From IMG/VR virus record IMGVR_UViG_3300021356_001230, positions 1 through 20,347 of that record: DNA of 20,347 nucleotides; one strand, 5' to 3'. The notes under the pieces were generated by a model, which made no database searches, was not told where the DNA came from, and saw nothing but the letters and a program-made list of their open reading frames with translations. The position numbers were made by a program, and so were the translations under genes. The stretch comes from a virus. Each line of letters opens with the position of its first letter. The stretch's first letter is position 1. Of the stretch, positions 12,391-18,458 are shown one piece after another.

Positions 12391-14649
12391 TTACGCAACC
12401 CTATCAATAAATTGGTTAAGTATTACTCTGGACATCAACTTGCCCTTAGCATGTTTTTTGAAGGCAGCCACAAGCGATTGTCTTTTGTTTTCATCGTATT
12501 GAAACTCGCCGTCTTCAACTTTTAAATCTTTACCACCTTTGATCAACCACTGCTCGTCATAACCACGTCTAGTCGATGATACAAATTTGTTTTTGATAAA
12601 ATCTTTTCTAAGTTTTTCTCTTTGTTGCCAAGTTACTTTTGGATCGTAACCAAACACACTGTAAGATAAATTCTGGTGACTTCTTCTACCATGTAGAATA
12701 TGGAAACCAAGTATAACAGAACCAGTATGTTTTCTTAACAAGTCAAAATAACCAGTCGATTTTTCCATGTATGATAGATTAAAGTTAAACTTAGTTTTGT
12801 TATCGGCAACAATCAAGTTACCGTCATACGAATATGTCTCTTTTAGATTACCATGTCTTCTCGCCCACACAGCATCTTTTACATCTTCGGCATCAACCTC
12901 TTTCATGTAATCATAACTGTCATGGCTGTCACCGTCAGTTAAAAAGATTGTATTCATTTTTTGAATTTTGTTTTTCTTCATAAACTGTTTAACCAAAGGA
13001 ACGGCAGTTACAATGGCTGCGTTCAATGGTGTACCACCAAGTTGTAAACAAGGAACTGGTGAGTAGTACGTTCTAAGAATATCAAAACCACCTTGAGAAT
13101 ATGCAAGAGCAACTTTGTAAACTTCTAAACATGCCTTCTTAAACTCGGCAGGTCTCATCTCTGAACTAAACAACTCAAGCAAGTTAAACTTGTCCATAAC
13201 TTTGTTACCTGCTTTGTAATTCCAATAGTCATCTTTTTTTTCATCATACGCTCTACCTGCAATTCTATCAGAGAACGCATAAACTTTGTATGGTAATTTA
13301 ATTTGTTTACAGAAAAATACTAGATTGAATAACTGAGTGATTGTCTCATAGAAAGAACTATGCATCGAACCAGACCAATCCATAAACATCATCATACCGT
13401 GGTTTTTGCCATCAGGTATAACTGTCATCTTTTTGAATATGTCATCATTAAATTTGTAACTATGTAATTTGTTTACATTGATAACACCAGTTTTAGAAAT
13501 CGATGCTCTCTTATATGCATCAGCAGATTTCTTCATCTCAAATTCTTTAACTAGATAGTTAACAGTTTTCATAGATGAATTTTTAAACTTAGTAAATTCT
13601 CTTAGTGCTTCTTCGTTAACGTTTTCTAAAGACGAACCAGAAACTTCTTGTTGATCAATAATACTATGTAATTCTTTGTAGTCAACTACAATCTTTTCAA
13701 GTATTGGTTTTGGTAAAGTAACATAAATGTTATCTTTTGCATCACTGTTATTGAAAGATTTTAATTGATGTGATAATGCTTTGTCGGTAGATGCCTCGAT
13801 CTTATTAGTTCTACTTTCATCACCGATAGAACCGTCACCGTCAGAAACTAAACCATCTTTAACTTTTGCTTCTTTAACAGAGATATCACCTTCACCTCTT
13901 AGTATTTCAGTTTCTTTATCTGATAATTCTGATTTTTCACCATCGGCACCGTCTTCATTATCTTTGTTTTCTTCTTCATCATCTTTTGTATTGTCAGGAT
14001 GAGACATAGTTTTAGTGTCTTTATCAAATAACTCGTGGTCTTCTTTTTTCTTTGATACAGACGATTCGGTACCTTCATCTTTTGGAATAGGTTGCGACTT
14101 CTCATATTCGTAAATTTCTTTTGCTAGATCGTAAACGTCTTGGAACGTCTCGGTCATAAATGCTCTTTGTATAAAAGTTTCTTCTATATCATTATGAAAA
14201 GGAACTTGAGCAAATGCACCAACTTTATAATGTAAATTAATTCTATCGATAAATCTCATGTTACCAATTGACTTATCTTTAGTATTGAAAAAATTCTTTT
14301 CTTGTAATTTCTGATAACCAGAATACATTAATTTACGAAGACCTGGGTACCTTTGTTTCATCATCTTTTCAATTCTAACGTCTTCTAATACGTTAAGGAA
14401 TGAAACTGGTACCTCTTTTTGTTTAAACATCCAGTCTTCTTTAGGAGTAAATAATGCATGACCAACTTCATGGCCTACAAGTAAATCGTAAACATCATCT
14501 GGCATTTCTTCTTTCCAGATTGGTAAACATAAAATTCTGTTTTTGACATCAAAATAAGCAGTGTCAACTTTTTTGTGTTGCACACTAATATTCTCAGTGG
14601 CAAGTAATTTTGCAAGATTTGATTTTGTATCGTGTTTATTTTTTGTCAT
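12391..14649 (-). CDS. CobT-like VWA protein with an N-terminal HExxH motif
   Basis: A 752-aa protein that pairs with the CobS-like ATPase. The N-terminal region has a zinc-peptidase signature, LLVGHEVGHALF (H60, E61, H64), with acidic residues in FLNVLEDVRIEKMM (E89, D90, E94) that could supply the third ligand. Residues about 185-290 are very acidic and low complexity. The C-terminal half is a VWA domain: the MIDAS loop FMDWSGSMHSS (D424, S426, S428), the Thr-containing segment LGGTPLNAAI, and IFLTDGDSHDS. Cobaltochelatase CobT has an acidic linker and a C-terminal VWA domain; the intact HEVGH is notable. The ATG has no obvious SD but is close to the promoter at 14659-14687. Candidate roles are a MoxR-VWA assembly machine, a metal chelatase subunit or a protease. 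Confidence 0.85.
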   Translation of the reverse strand: MTKNKHDTKSNLAKLLATENISVQHKKVDTAYFDVKNRILCLPIWKEEMPDDVYDLLVGHEVGHALFTPKEDWMFKQKEVPVSFLNVLEDVRIEKMMKQRYPGLRKLMYSGYQKLQEKNFFNTKDKSIGNMRFIDRINLHYKVGAFAQVPFHNDIEETFIQRAFMTETFQDVYDLAKEIYEYEKSQPIPKDEGTESSVSKKKEDHELFDKDTKTMSHPDNTKDDEEENKDNEDGADGEKSELSDKETEILRGEGDISVKEAKVKDGLVSDGDGSIGDESRTNKIEASTDKALSHQLKSFNNSDAKDNIYVTLPKPILEKIVVDYKELHSIIDQQEVSGSSLENVNEEALREFTKFKNSSMKTVNYLVKEFEMKKSADAYKRASISKTGVINVNKLHSYKFNDDIFKKMTVIPDGKNHGMMMFMDWSGSMHSSFYETITQLFNLVFFCKQIKLPYKVYAFSDRIAGRAYDEKKDDYWNYKAGNKVMDKFNLLELFSSEMRPAEFKKACLEVYKVALAYSQGGFDILRTYYSPVPCLQLGGTPLNAAIVTAVPLVKQFMKKNKIQKMNTIFLTDGDSHDSYDYMKEVDAEDVKDAVWARRHGNLKETYSYDGNLIVADNKTKFNFNLSYMEKSTGYFDLLRKHTGSVILGFHILHGRRSHQNLSYSVFGYDPKVTWQQREKLRKDFIKNKFVSSTRRGYDEQWLIKGGKDLKVEDGEFQYDENKRQSLVAAFKKHAKGKLMSRVILNQFIDRVA

Positions 14650-14658
14650 AATATAGCT

Positions 14659-14687
14659 ACTGTATCAGGTTACTTTCAATTTGTAAA
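14659..14687 (-). promoter_or_regulatory. Sigma70-like promoter for the CobT-like gene
   Basis: Minus-strand -35 TTTACA (14682-14687), 17-bp spacer ending AACCTGA, -10 TACAGT (14659-14664). Both boxes are one or two bases off consensus, but the CCTGA extension and spacing match the family. The -10 is only 9 nt from the ATG, so the transcript would be nearly leaderless, consistent with the absent SD. Confidence 0.65.
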
Positions 14688-14697
14688 TAGTTATTTT

Positions 14698-14722
14698 GGG
14701 GGTGCGACAAATCGCACACCCC
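14698..14722 (-). terminator. Strong stem-loop (repeat element copy 3)
   Basis: GTGCGA/TCGCAC with a 4-nt loop, extended by GGGG/CCCC across one bulged base, gives a 10-bp GC stem. Neither side has a good U-run. It contains the repeat core GGGTGCGACA and sits 10 bp upstream of the CobT promoter; it could end a short transcript started at 14765-14793. Confidence 0.5.
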
Positions 14723-14758
14723 TATGTTTGTCGAAAGGAAATCATATGAACAAAACAT
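14698..14758 (-). ncRNA. Candidate small RNA of about 60 nt
   Basis: A family promoter (14765-14793) has no gene of its own: only about 60 nt separate its expected start (about 14758) from the strong hairpin 14698-14722 and the next promoter. The sole ORF there (35 codons from an ATG at about 14752) lacks an SD and runs through both elements. This suggests a short hairpin-ended RNA, or simply a duplicated promoter. Speculative. Confidence 0.3.
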
Positions 14759-14764
14759 AAGTAT

Positions 14765-14793
14765 ATGCTATCAGGATTCCTGATATTTGTCAA
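14765..14793 (-). promoter_or_regulatory. Sigma70-like promoter in the CobT upstream gap
   Basis: Minus-strand -35 TTGACA (14788-14793), 17-bp spacer ending ATCCTGA, -10 TAGCAT (14765-14770). It is almost identical to the cobS promoter from -35 to the TATA end. It either makes a small RNA or is a second promoter for the CobT-like gene. Confidence 0.68.
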
Positions 14794-14837
14794 ATTATTT
14801 TTTGGTGTAAAAAGTGAGTAAAATCAACGTTTTTTAA

Positions 14838-14856
14838 GGGTGCGACAAATATGCCC
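14838..14856 (-). repeat. Intergenic repeat element, copy 4
   Basis: The plus strand reads GGGTGCGACAAATATGCCCA, 4 nt after the stop of the small membrane protein gene. It shares the core with the other copies but has only a weak GGG/CCC stem. Confidence 0.5.
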
Positions 14857-14860
14857 AATC

Positions 14861-15064
14861 TTATTTCTTACGTGTTCTGAAAAACCATCGCCATAATGCC
14901 GATCTAGTCATCGAAACCACAGTAAATATGAGAGCAATGCCCATACTGTCAAATATAGACGGATACAGCCCGAACAAAGGAAATATGTACATCTGTATAA
15001 GGATTGCGAGTAGAAACCCACTCCCAACGTCTATAACACTCTGTAGCACGTCTGATTTGATCAT
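14861..15064 (-). CDS. Small inner-membrane protein with two membrane segments
   Basis: A 67-aa protein. Residues about 10-30 (VIDVGSGFLLAILIQMYIFPLF) and about 37-55 (FDSMGIALIFTVVSMTRSAL) are hydrophobic helices, followed by a basic end WRWFFRTRKK that should stay in the cytoplasm. The layout (QS..DV..G...A...Q....P.FG, then a second helix ending S..R....R..F) resembles small membrane proteins I associate with DUF7220 in tailed phages. The function is unknown. Its ATG overlaps the stop of the CmoA-like gene (ATGA), so it is the last member of the modification operon. It is followed by repeat element copy 4. Confidence 0.8.
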   Translation of the reverse strand: MIKSDVLQSVIDVGSGFLLAILIQMYIFPLFGLYPSIFDSMGIALIFTVVSMTRSALWRWFFRTRKK

Positions 15065-15732
15065 TTTAATGCAATCACACCTATAAAGTTAAAGTTTTGC
15101 CAGAATACATGTGTTTCAAAACCTGCATCATTAAACATCTTAAATAACTCTGTTTTAGTGTTTGGTTTCATCATGTGCCTTAGTTGTACCTCTTTGTCGA
15201 GTATATCATCTGCTGAGAAATGCTTTCTCTTTTCCCCATAGTACATAAACGTCATCATGTCTTGCACCTTAGGGTTGCATGAATATACTTTCTCTGAGAA
15301 TACAAACGCACCACCTGTATTCAAACCATTGTACACTTTATCAATCACTGCCTTACGATCTTTTGGTGGCATGAATTGTAATGTGAATAGTGATGTTACA
15401 TAAGAACAGTTTTCAAACTCAAAGTCTCTTACATCACCCTTAACATATTTTAGATTTTTATATACTGTCTCGTCTGTATGAAACTCTTTATAAAAGTCTT
15501 CTTCTCTTTCAATACCAATATAGTTTGCTTTTGGTATATGGTTTTGATATGCTTCGATCATTGACTTTTGTAACTTACCAGTTGAACAGCCAATGTCAAT
15601 AACATTCGTATCGTCTTCGATAAAGTACTTACCAACCTGTACTACATCGTGCCATAGATCACCATAACCACGAATGGATTTATCTATGTGTTTGTCGAAA
15701 CCTTCTTTCGATTGTGCAAACGTAAATTTCAT
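15061..15732 (-). CDS. cmoA: CmoA-like SAM enzyme (carboxy-S-adenosylmethionine synthase homologue)
   Basis: A 223-aa class I SAM-binding protein whose whole length follows E. coli CmoA: SIRGYGDLWHDV against SVPGYSNIISMI; NVIDIGCSTGKL (43-54) against QVYDLGCSLGAA; SLFTLQFMPPKDR against LNFTLQFLEPSER; VYNGLNTGGAFVFSEK against IYQGLNPGGALVLSEK; and the end FWQNFNFIGVIALK against WFQCFNFGSLVALK. CmoA makes carboxy-SAM from SAM and prephenate; in bacteria CmoB uses it to modify tRNA wobble uridine. No CmoB is visible here. I chose the ATG at 15730-15732 (TAATG overlap with the upstream stop, AAGAAGG at 15737-15743) over the ATG at 15759. Caveat: in an ungapped alignment the Arg199 that I recall binding the carboxylate is Glu181 here, with Arg185 one helical turn later. 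Confidence 0.88.
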   Translation of the reverse strand: MKFTFAQSKEGFDKHIDKSIRGYGDLWHDVVQVGKYFIEDDTNVIDIGCSTGKLQKSMIEAYQNHIPKANYIGIEREEDFYKEFHTDETVYKNLKYVKGDVRDFEFENCSYVTSLFTLQFMPPKDRKAVIDKVYNGLNTGGAFVFSEKVYSCNPKVQDMMTFMYYGEKRKHFSADDILDKEVQLRHMMKPNTKTELFKMFNDAGFETHVFWQNFNFIGVIALK

Positions 15733-16526
15733 TATACCTTCTTTCCCCAACTTTGACAAAGACCACTCACCGATTTGTATTTGCCTTTTGGATTTAATGT
15801 ATTATTATTTAGCAGACTTTCAAACAACTTATCAATACCACTGCCTAATTGTAAATTGATATGCTTTTTGAATTTGAATTTTTTAAACTCTGGAAACGCA
15901 TTGACCACATGATGTTTTTGAAATGGTTTATTAAGTTCTTCCCAATCTTTATCATAGAAAAACATTCTAACATCCTCTGTAAGATATGGTGTAATTAATT
16001 TCTTTTCGTAATAATCTGAAACATTTCTGTGCCAATTATAACCTGCACGATTATTGTATTCAAAATATGCGTTTCTAAATTCATCAAATCTAGGTTTACC
16101 TTTTTTTGCATAGTGCATCATTGCCTTTTTTGATATACCATAATAACCATCTGCAGCCCAACCACTTAATACTTCACGTTCTTTAATCTCTGGATAAACA
16201 TGCATAAAAGGATATACACACTCAAAGTGTGTTTTCTTTTTACATCTAAACTTCGATGCTAGTTGTAAGAAATCATCTTGTAAATTCTTTGTAGGTACTT
16301 TAATTAATTTAAAATTCCATTTAAATATCTTTGCAATTTCTTCAGCCTTATCACTATCGTAATTATCTCTATCATCTAGTTTAAATGAATATGCTGTAAT
16401 CTTTTTGTTTAGTCTATGAGCTGCAAACGCAACTGATATACTATCAACTCCACCTGATAATAATACTGCCACATGATCGTCTTGTGATGATCTTGCCACT
16501 GTTTCTGTAAGTATTCTACCGATCAT
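15732..16526 (-). CDS. Asparagine-synthetase-like PP-loop ATP pyrophosphatase (no glutaminase domain)
   Basis: A 264-aa enzyme equivalent to the synthetase half of AsnB. The PP-loop VAVLLSGGVDSISVAFAA (SGGVDS at 24-29) binds ATP; DRDNYDSDKAEEIAKIF follows as in AsnB. The second signature is VLSGWAADGYYGIS (119-132), against SGEGSDELFGGY in AsnB: the first Glu is Trp123 and the second is Gly127, while Asp126 is kept. Beta-lactam synthetase, an AsnB relative that makes amides on other substrates, likewise has an aromatic residue at the first site. It lacks the N-terminal Cys glutaminase, so it must use ammonia or another amine. It overlaps the cytosine methyltransferase by 11 nt and the CmoA-like gene by TAATG, pointing to a shared pathway. 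The likely reaction is adenylation of a carboxylate followed by amide formation; substrate inferred. Confidence 0.85.
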   Translation of the reverse strand: MIGRILTETVARSSQDDHVAVLLSGGVDSISVAFAAHRLNKKITAYSFKLDDRDNYDSDKAEEIAKIFKWNFKLIKVPTKNLQDDFLQLASKFRCKKKTHFECVYPFMHVYPEIKEREVLSGWAADGYYGISKKAMMHYAKKGKPRFDEFRNAYFEYNNRAGYNWHRNVSDYYEKKLITPYLTEDVRMFFYDKDWEELNKPFQKHHVVNAFPEFKKFKFKKHINLQLGSGIDKLFESLLNNNTLNPKGKYKSVSGLCQSWGKKV

Positions 16527-17652
16527 TGTATGGTTTAATCACTTTCTCATATATGTTATTTGATAATGCTTTCATCATTAATGGTGCAACCATACGACCA
16601 ACTCTTTCTGCTTGTTGATCAAAGTCACCTTGTAGTTTGAAATCATCTGGTAAACCCATAACTCTTTTTAATTCTTTGATTGTCAATTTACGATTACTAT
16701 CATAATGAAATACACCAGATAGACCTTTCTTTTGACCTGCCTGTGTTACAGTAGGGCAAGGTAGATTAGGTGCTGGTCTTATCATATTAAACATAGATTG
16801 TTTTGGATTGATATCTATAAATTCTGGATCACTTGGTTTACGATGTTTGTCTGGACTAAATGGTAACAACTCAATCCATTTCTTTTGAAACGAACCTTGT
16901 ACAAAGTCTAATAACATTTGTACTTCTTCTTTATCATTTTCTAAATCACCAATTGCATCTTTCAGTGTTGGTTGTGGACCAAATGGCTCTGGATATAATG
17001 TACTCTCCATTGTCATAAAATTTAAACCAACTTTCTCCATAACATCGTTTCTTACTGCAACAAAGAAACATCTCTTTCTTGCCTGTGGTGTACCGAAGTC
17101 TGCGGCGTTCATTACTTTACCGATTGCTTCATAACCACACTTTTCAAATTCGTTTATAATTTCATTGTATTTTTTAATTGCTTCGCCCATCATAATACCA
17201 GCAACATTCTCACCAATAATTACTTTGGGTTGTATATCATTTGCAATACGAATATATTCAAAGAATAAATCTTCGATATTCTCTACTTCTTTTCCGTCTG
17301 AATATTTTTTAGTTTTATCCCAACCTTTTTCTCTTTTACCTGCAACACTGAACGCACTACATGGTGGCGAACCATCTAATATATCTAATTCACCTTTTTG
17401 TATATTTGCAACTCTTAAAAAATCTTCACCTGTAAGTTTCTTAATATCATCATCTAATATAGGTGTGTTAGGATAGTTTGCACCGTAAGTATCTACGGCT
17501 GATTGTACAAATTCATTTACACATAATATATTACCACCTGATAATCTATAACCAGTTGAACTGCCACCCCCACCTGCAAAGGTAGAGATGACAGTAAATA
17601 ACTTTTTCGCTGATGCCTCTTGGACATCGTTCATAATATAAGGTTTATACAT
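16516..17652 (-). CDS. DNA cytosine-5 methyltransferase with Arg in motif X (candidate carboxymethyltransferase)
   Basis: A complete 378-aa C5-cytosine DNA methyltransferase. Motif I is STFAGGGGSSTGYRL (23-37), motif IV GSPPCSAFSVAG with catalytic Cys98, motif VI GENVAGIM (147-154), motif VIII TPQARKRCFFVAVR (188-201), motif IX RKLTIKELKRVMGLPDDF (321-338) and motif X ERVGRMVAPLMM (349-360). The target-recognition domain lies at about 205-300. In motif X most enzymes have GNSV or GNAV; here it is GRMV, with Arg353 aligning without gaps to M.HhaI Asn304. No nuclease partner is visible, so it looks like a phage DNA-modification enzyme. The ATG overlaps the upstream stop (TAATG) and the downstream gene starts inside its end. 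The sequence context it recognises cannot be read from the protein. Confidence 0.93.
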   Translation of the reverse strand: MYKPYIMNDVQEASAKKLFTVISTFAGGGGSSTGYRLSGGNILCVNEFVQSAVDTYGANYPNTPILDDDIKKLTGEDFLRVANIQKGELDILDGSPPCSAFSVAGKREKGWDKTKKYSDGKEVENIEDLFFEYIRIANDIQPKVIIGENVAGIMMGEAIKKYNEIINEFEKCGYEAIGKVMNAADFGTPQARKRCFFVAVRNDVMEKVGLNFMTMESTLYPEPFGPQPTLKDAIGDLENDKEEVQMLLDFVQGSFQKKWIELLPFSPDKHRKPSDPEFIDINPKQSMFNMIRPAPNLPCPTVTQAGQKKGLSGVFHYDSNRKLTIKELKRVMGLPDDFKLQGDFDQQAERVGRMVAPLMMKALSNNIYEKVIKPYNDR

Positions 17653-17873
17653 TAACTTTTAAATGGGTCCTTCACTACAAAGTATTTACTCAACATTTCT
17701 AGTTGATCATCGTACTCTGCAATAATTTTTAGTTCCTTTTCAATTGTTTCTAAGTGATCTGGATGCTCTGCAACACCTACTGGTTTTTGCATTAACACTT
17801 CAACGTTTGCTTTGTGTTTTGCAATGTGTCCTTGTGCATGATGTTTAATTGCATCGATGATTTGGTCTCTCAT
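17652..17873 (-). CDS. Conserved small phage protein of unknown function
   Basis: A 73-aa soluble, helical protein: MRDQIIDAIKHHAQGHIAKH, then VEVLMQKPVGVAEHPDHLET and DDQLEMLSKYF. The pattern (HAQGHI.KH..NVEV....PVG..EH....I..EL..IA.YDDQLEML.KYF) is one I associate with uncharacterised proteins in marine T4-like phages. Six histidines, four of them in the first 20 residues, could bind metal, but no known motif is complete. The SD AAGGAG overlaps the end of the rubrerythrin gene, 7 nt before the ATG. The stop overlaps the methyltransferase ATG (TAATG), so it is the gene coupled directly to the modification enzymes. Confidence 0.82.
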   Translation of the reverse strand: MRDQIIDAIKHHAQGHIAKHKANVEVLMQKPVGVAEHPDHLETIEKELKIIAEYDDQLEMLSKYFVVKDPFKS

Positions 17874-17875
17874 TG

Positions 17876-18298
17876 TTATGCTCCTTTATAAGCGTCTAGT
17901 GTACGTTGAAACTTACCTGCGTGTGACTTCTCTGCCTTTGCAAGTGTTTCGAACCAGTCGGCAATCTCATCAAATCCTTCTTCTCTTGCTGTTCTCGCCA
18001 TACCTGGATACATGTCTGTATATTCATGTGTTTCACCATGAATAGCAGATTTTAAGTTTGCCTCTGTTTCACCCATTGGTTCTCCTGTTGCAGGATCGCC
18101 AACTGCTTCTAAGTATTCTAAGTGACCATGGGCATGTCCCGTTTCACCCTCAGCAGTTGATCTGAATACAGACGCTACATCTGGTGCGCCTTCGATATCT
18201 GCTTTTTGAGCAAAATATAAGTATCTTCTATTTGCTTGACTTTCACCTGAAAATGCATCTTTCAAGTTTTGTGCTGTTTTACTATCTTTTAGTTCCAT
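17876..18298 (-). CDS. Rubrerythrin (di-iron peroxidase), without rubredoxin domain
   Basis: A 140-aa ferritin-like four-helix protein. Di-iron ligands are visible in order: E19 in AFSGESQANRRYLYFA, E52 and H55 in EGETGHAHGH, E89 and E92 in HGETHEYTDMYPGMA, and E123/H126 in KAEKSHAGKF. Rubrerythrins reduce hydrogen peroxide. The usual C-terminal rubredoxin (two CxxC pairs) is absent, as in the short erythrin-like forms, so another electron donor is needed; the ferredoxin at 2690-3022 is one speculative candidate. The gene may protect the infected cell, or phage enzymes, from oxidative stress. The upstream 58-aa ORF overlaps its start by 17 nt and the 73-aa gene follows after 2 nt, in one operon from the promoter at 19656-19684. 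Confidence 0.94.
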   Translation of the reverse strand: MELKDSKTAQNLKDAFSGESQANRRYLYFAQKADIEGAPDVASVFRSTAEGETGHAHGHLEYLEAVGDPATGEPMGETEANLKSAIHGETHEYTDMYPGMARTAREEGFDEIADWFETLAKAEKSHAGKFQRTLDAYKGA

Positions 18299-18458
18299 TT
18301 TTATTTCTCTTGGTTATATGTTTGTAATCTAAGTATTGAGAACACCACTCGTAAAAACTATCGTTATTCGCAGGCCAACATTGTGCAAAGATTTTATTCT
18401 TGCGATGTTCTCTGTATTCTTTTCGTACTTCGTCCTCTGTTAGTAATTTATCTACCAC
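18282..18458 (-). CDS. Small ORF, 58 aa, unknown
   Basis: A GTG at 18456-18458 opens a 58-codon frame, starting MVDKLLTEDEVRKEYREHRK, then FAQCWPANNDSFYEWCSQYLDY and a lysine/arginine-rich end. It fills exactly the gap between the serine hydrolase and rubrerythrin, overlapping the former's stop by 7 nt and the latter's start by 17 nt, the same packing as real genes here. AAGAG lies about 8 nt upstream of the GTG. The composition (polar, two Cys, three Trp/aromatic clusters) looks like protein and not chance. I recognise no family. Confidence 0.6.
   Translation of the reverse strand: MVDKLLTEDEVRKEYREHRKNKIFAQCWPANNDSFYEWCSQYLDYKHITKRNKNGTKR

Noticed and set aside
13899-14105. 68-codon minus-strand frame inside the CobT-like gene
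   Set aside because: Lysine-rich low-complexity translation of the acidic linker's codons in another frame; no SD and fully inside a strong gene.
11068-14649. CobS/CobT pair read as a vitamin B12 cobaltochelatase
   Set aside because: No CobN-like subunit is visible and the CobT-like protein has an extra HExxH motif; I keep only the family names.
15061-15732. CmoA homologue acting in tRNA wobble uridine modification
   Set aside because: No CmoB-like partner is visible, and the gene is translationally linked to a DNA methyltransferase with an Arg in motif X. Not excluded, but less likely.
16516-17652. Restriction-modification system
   Set aside because: No cognate restriction nuclease is adjacent; the only nuclease-like gene (7788-9137) is 7 kb away in its own transcription unit with a different architecture.
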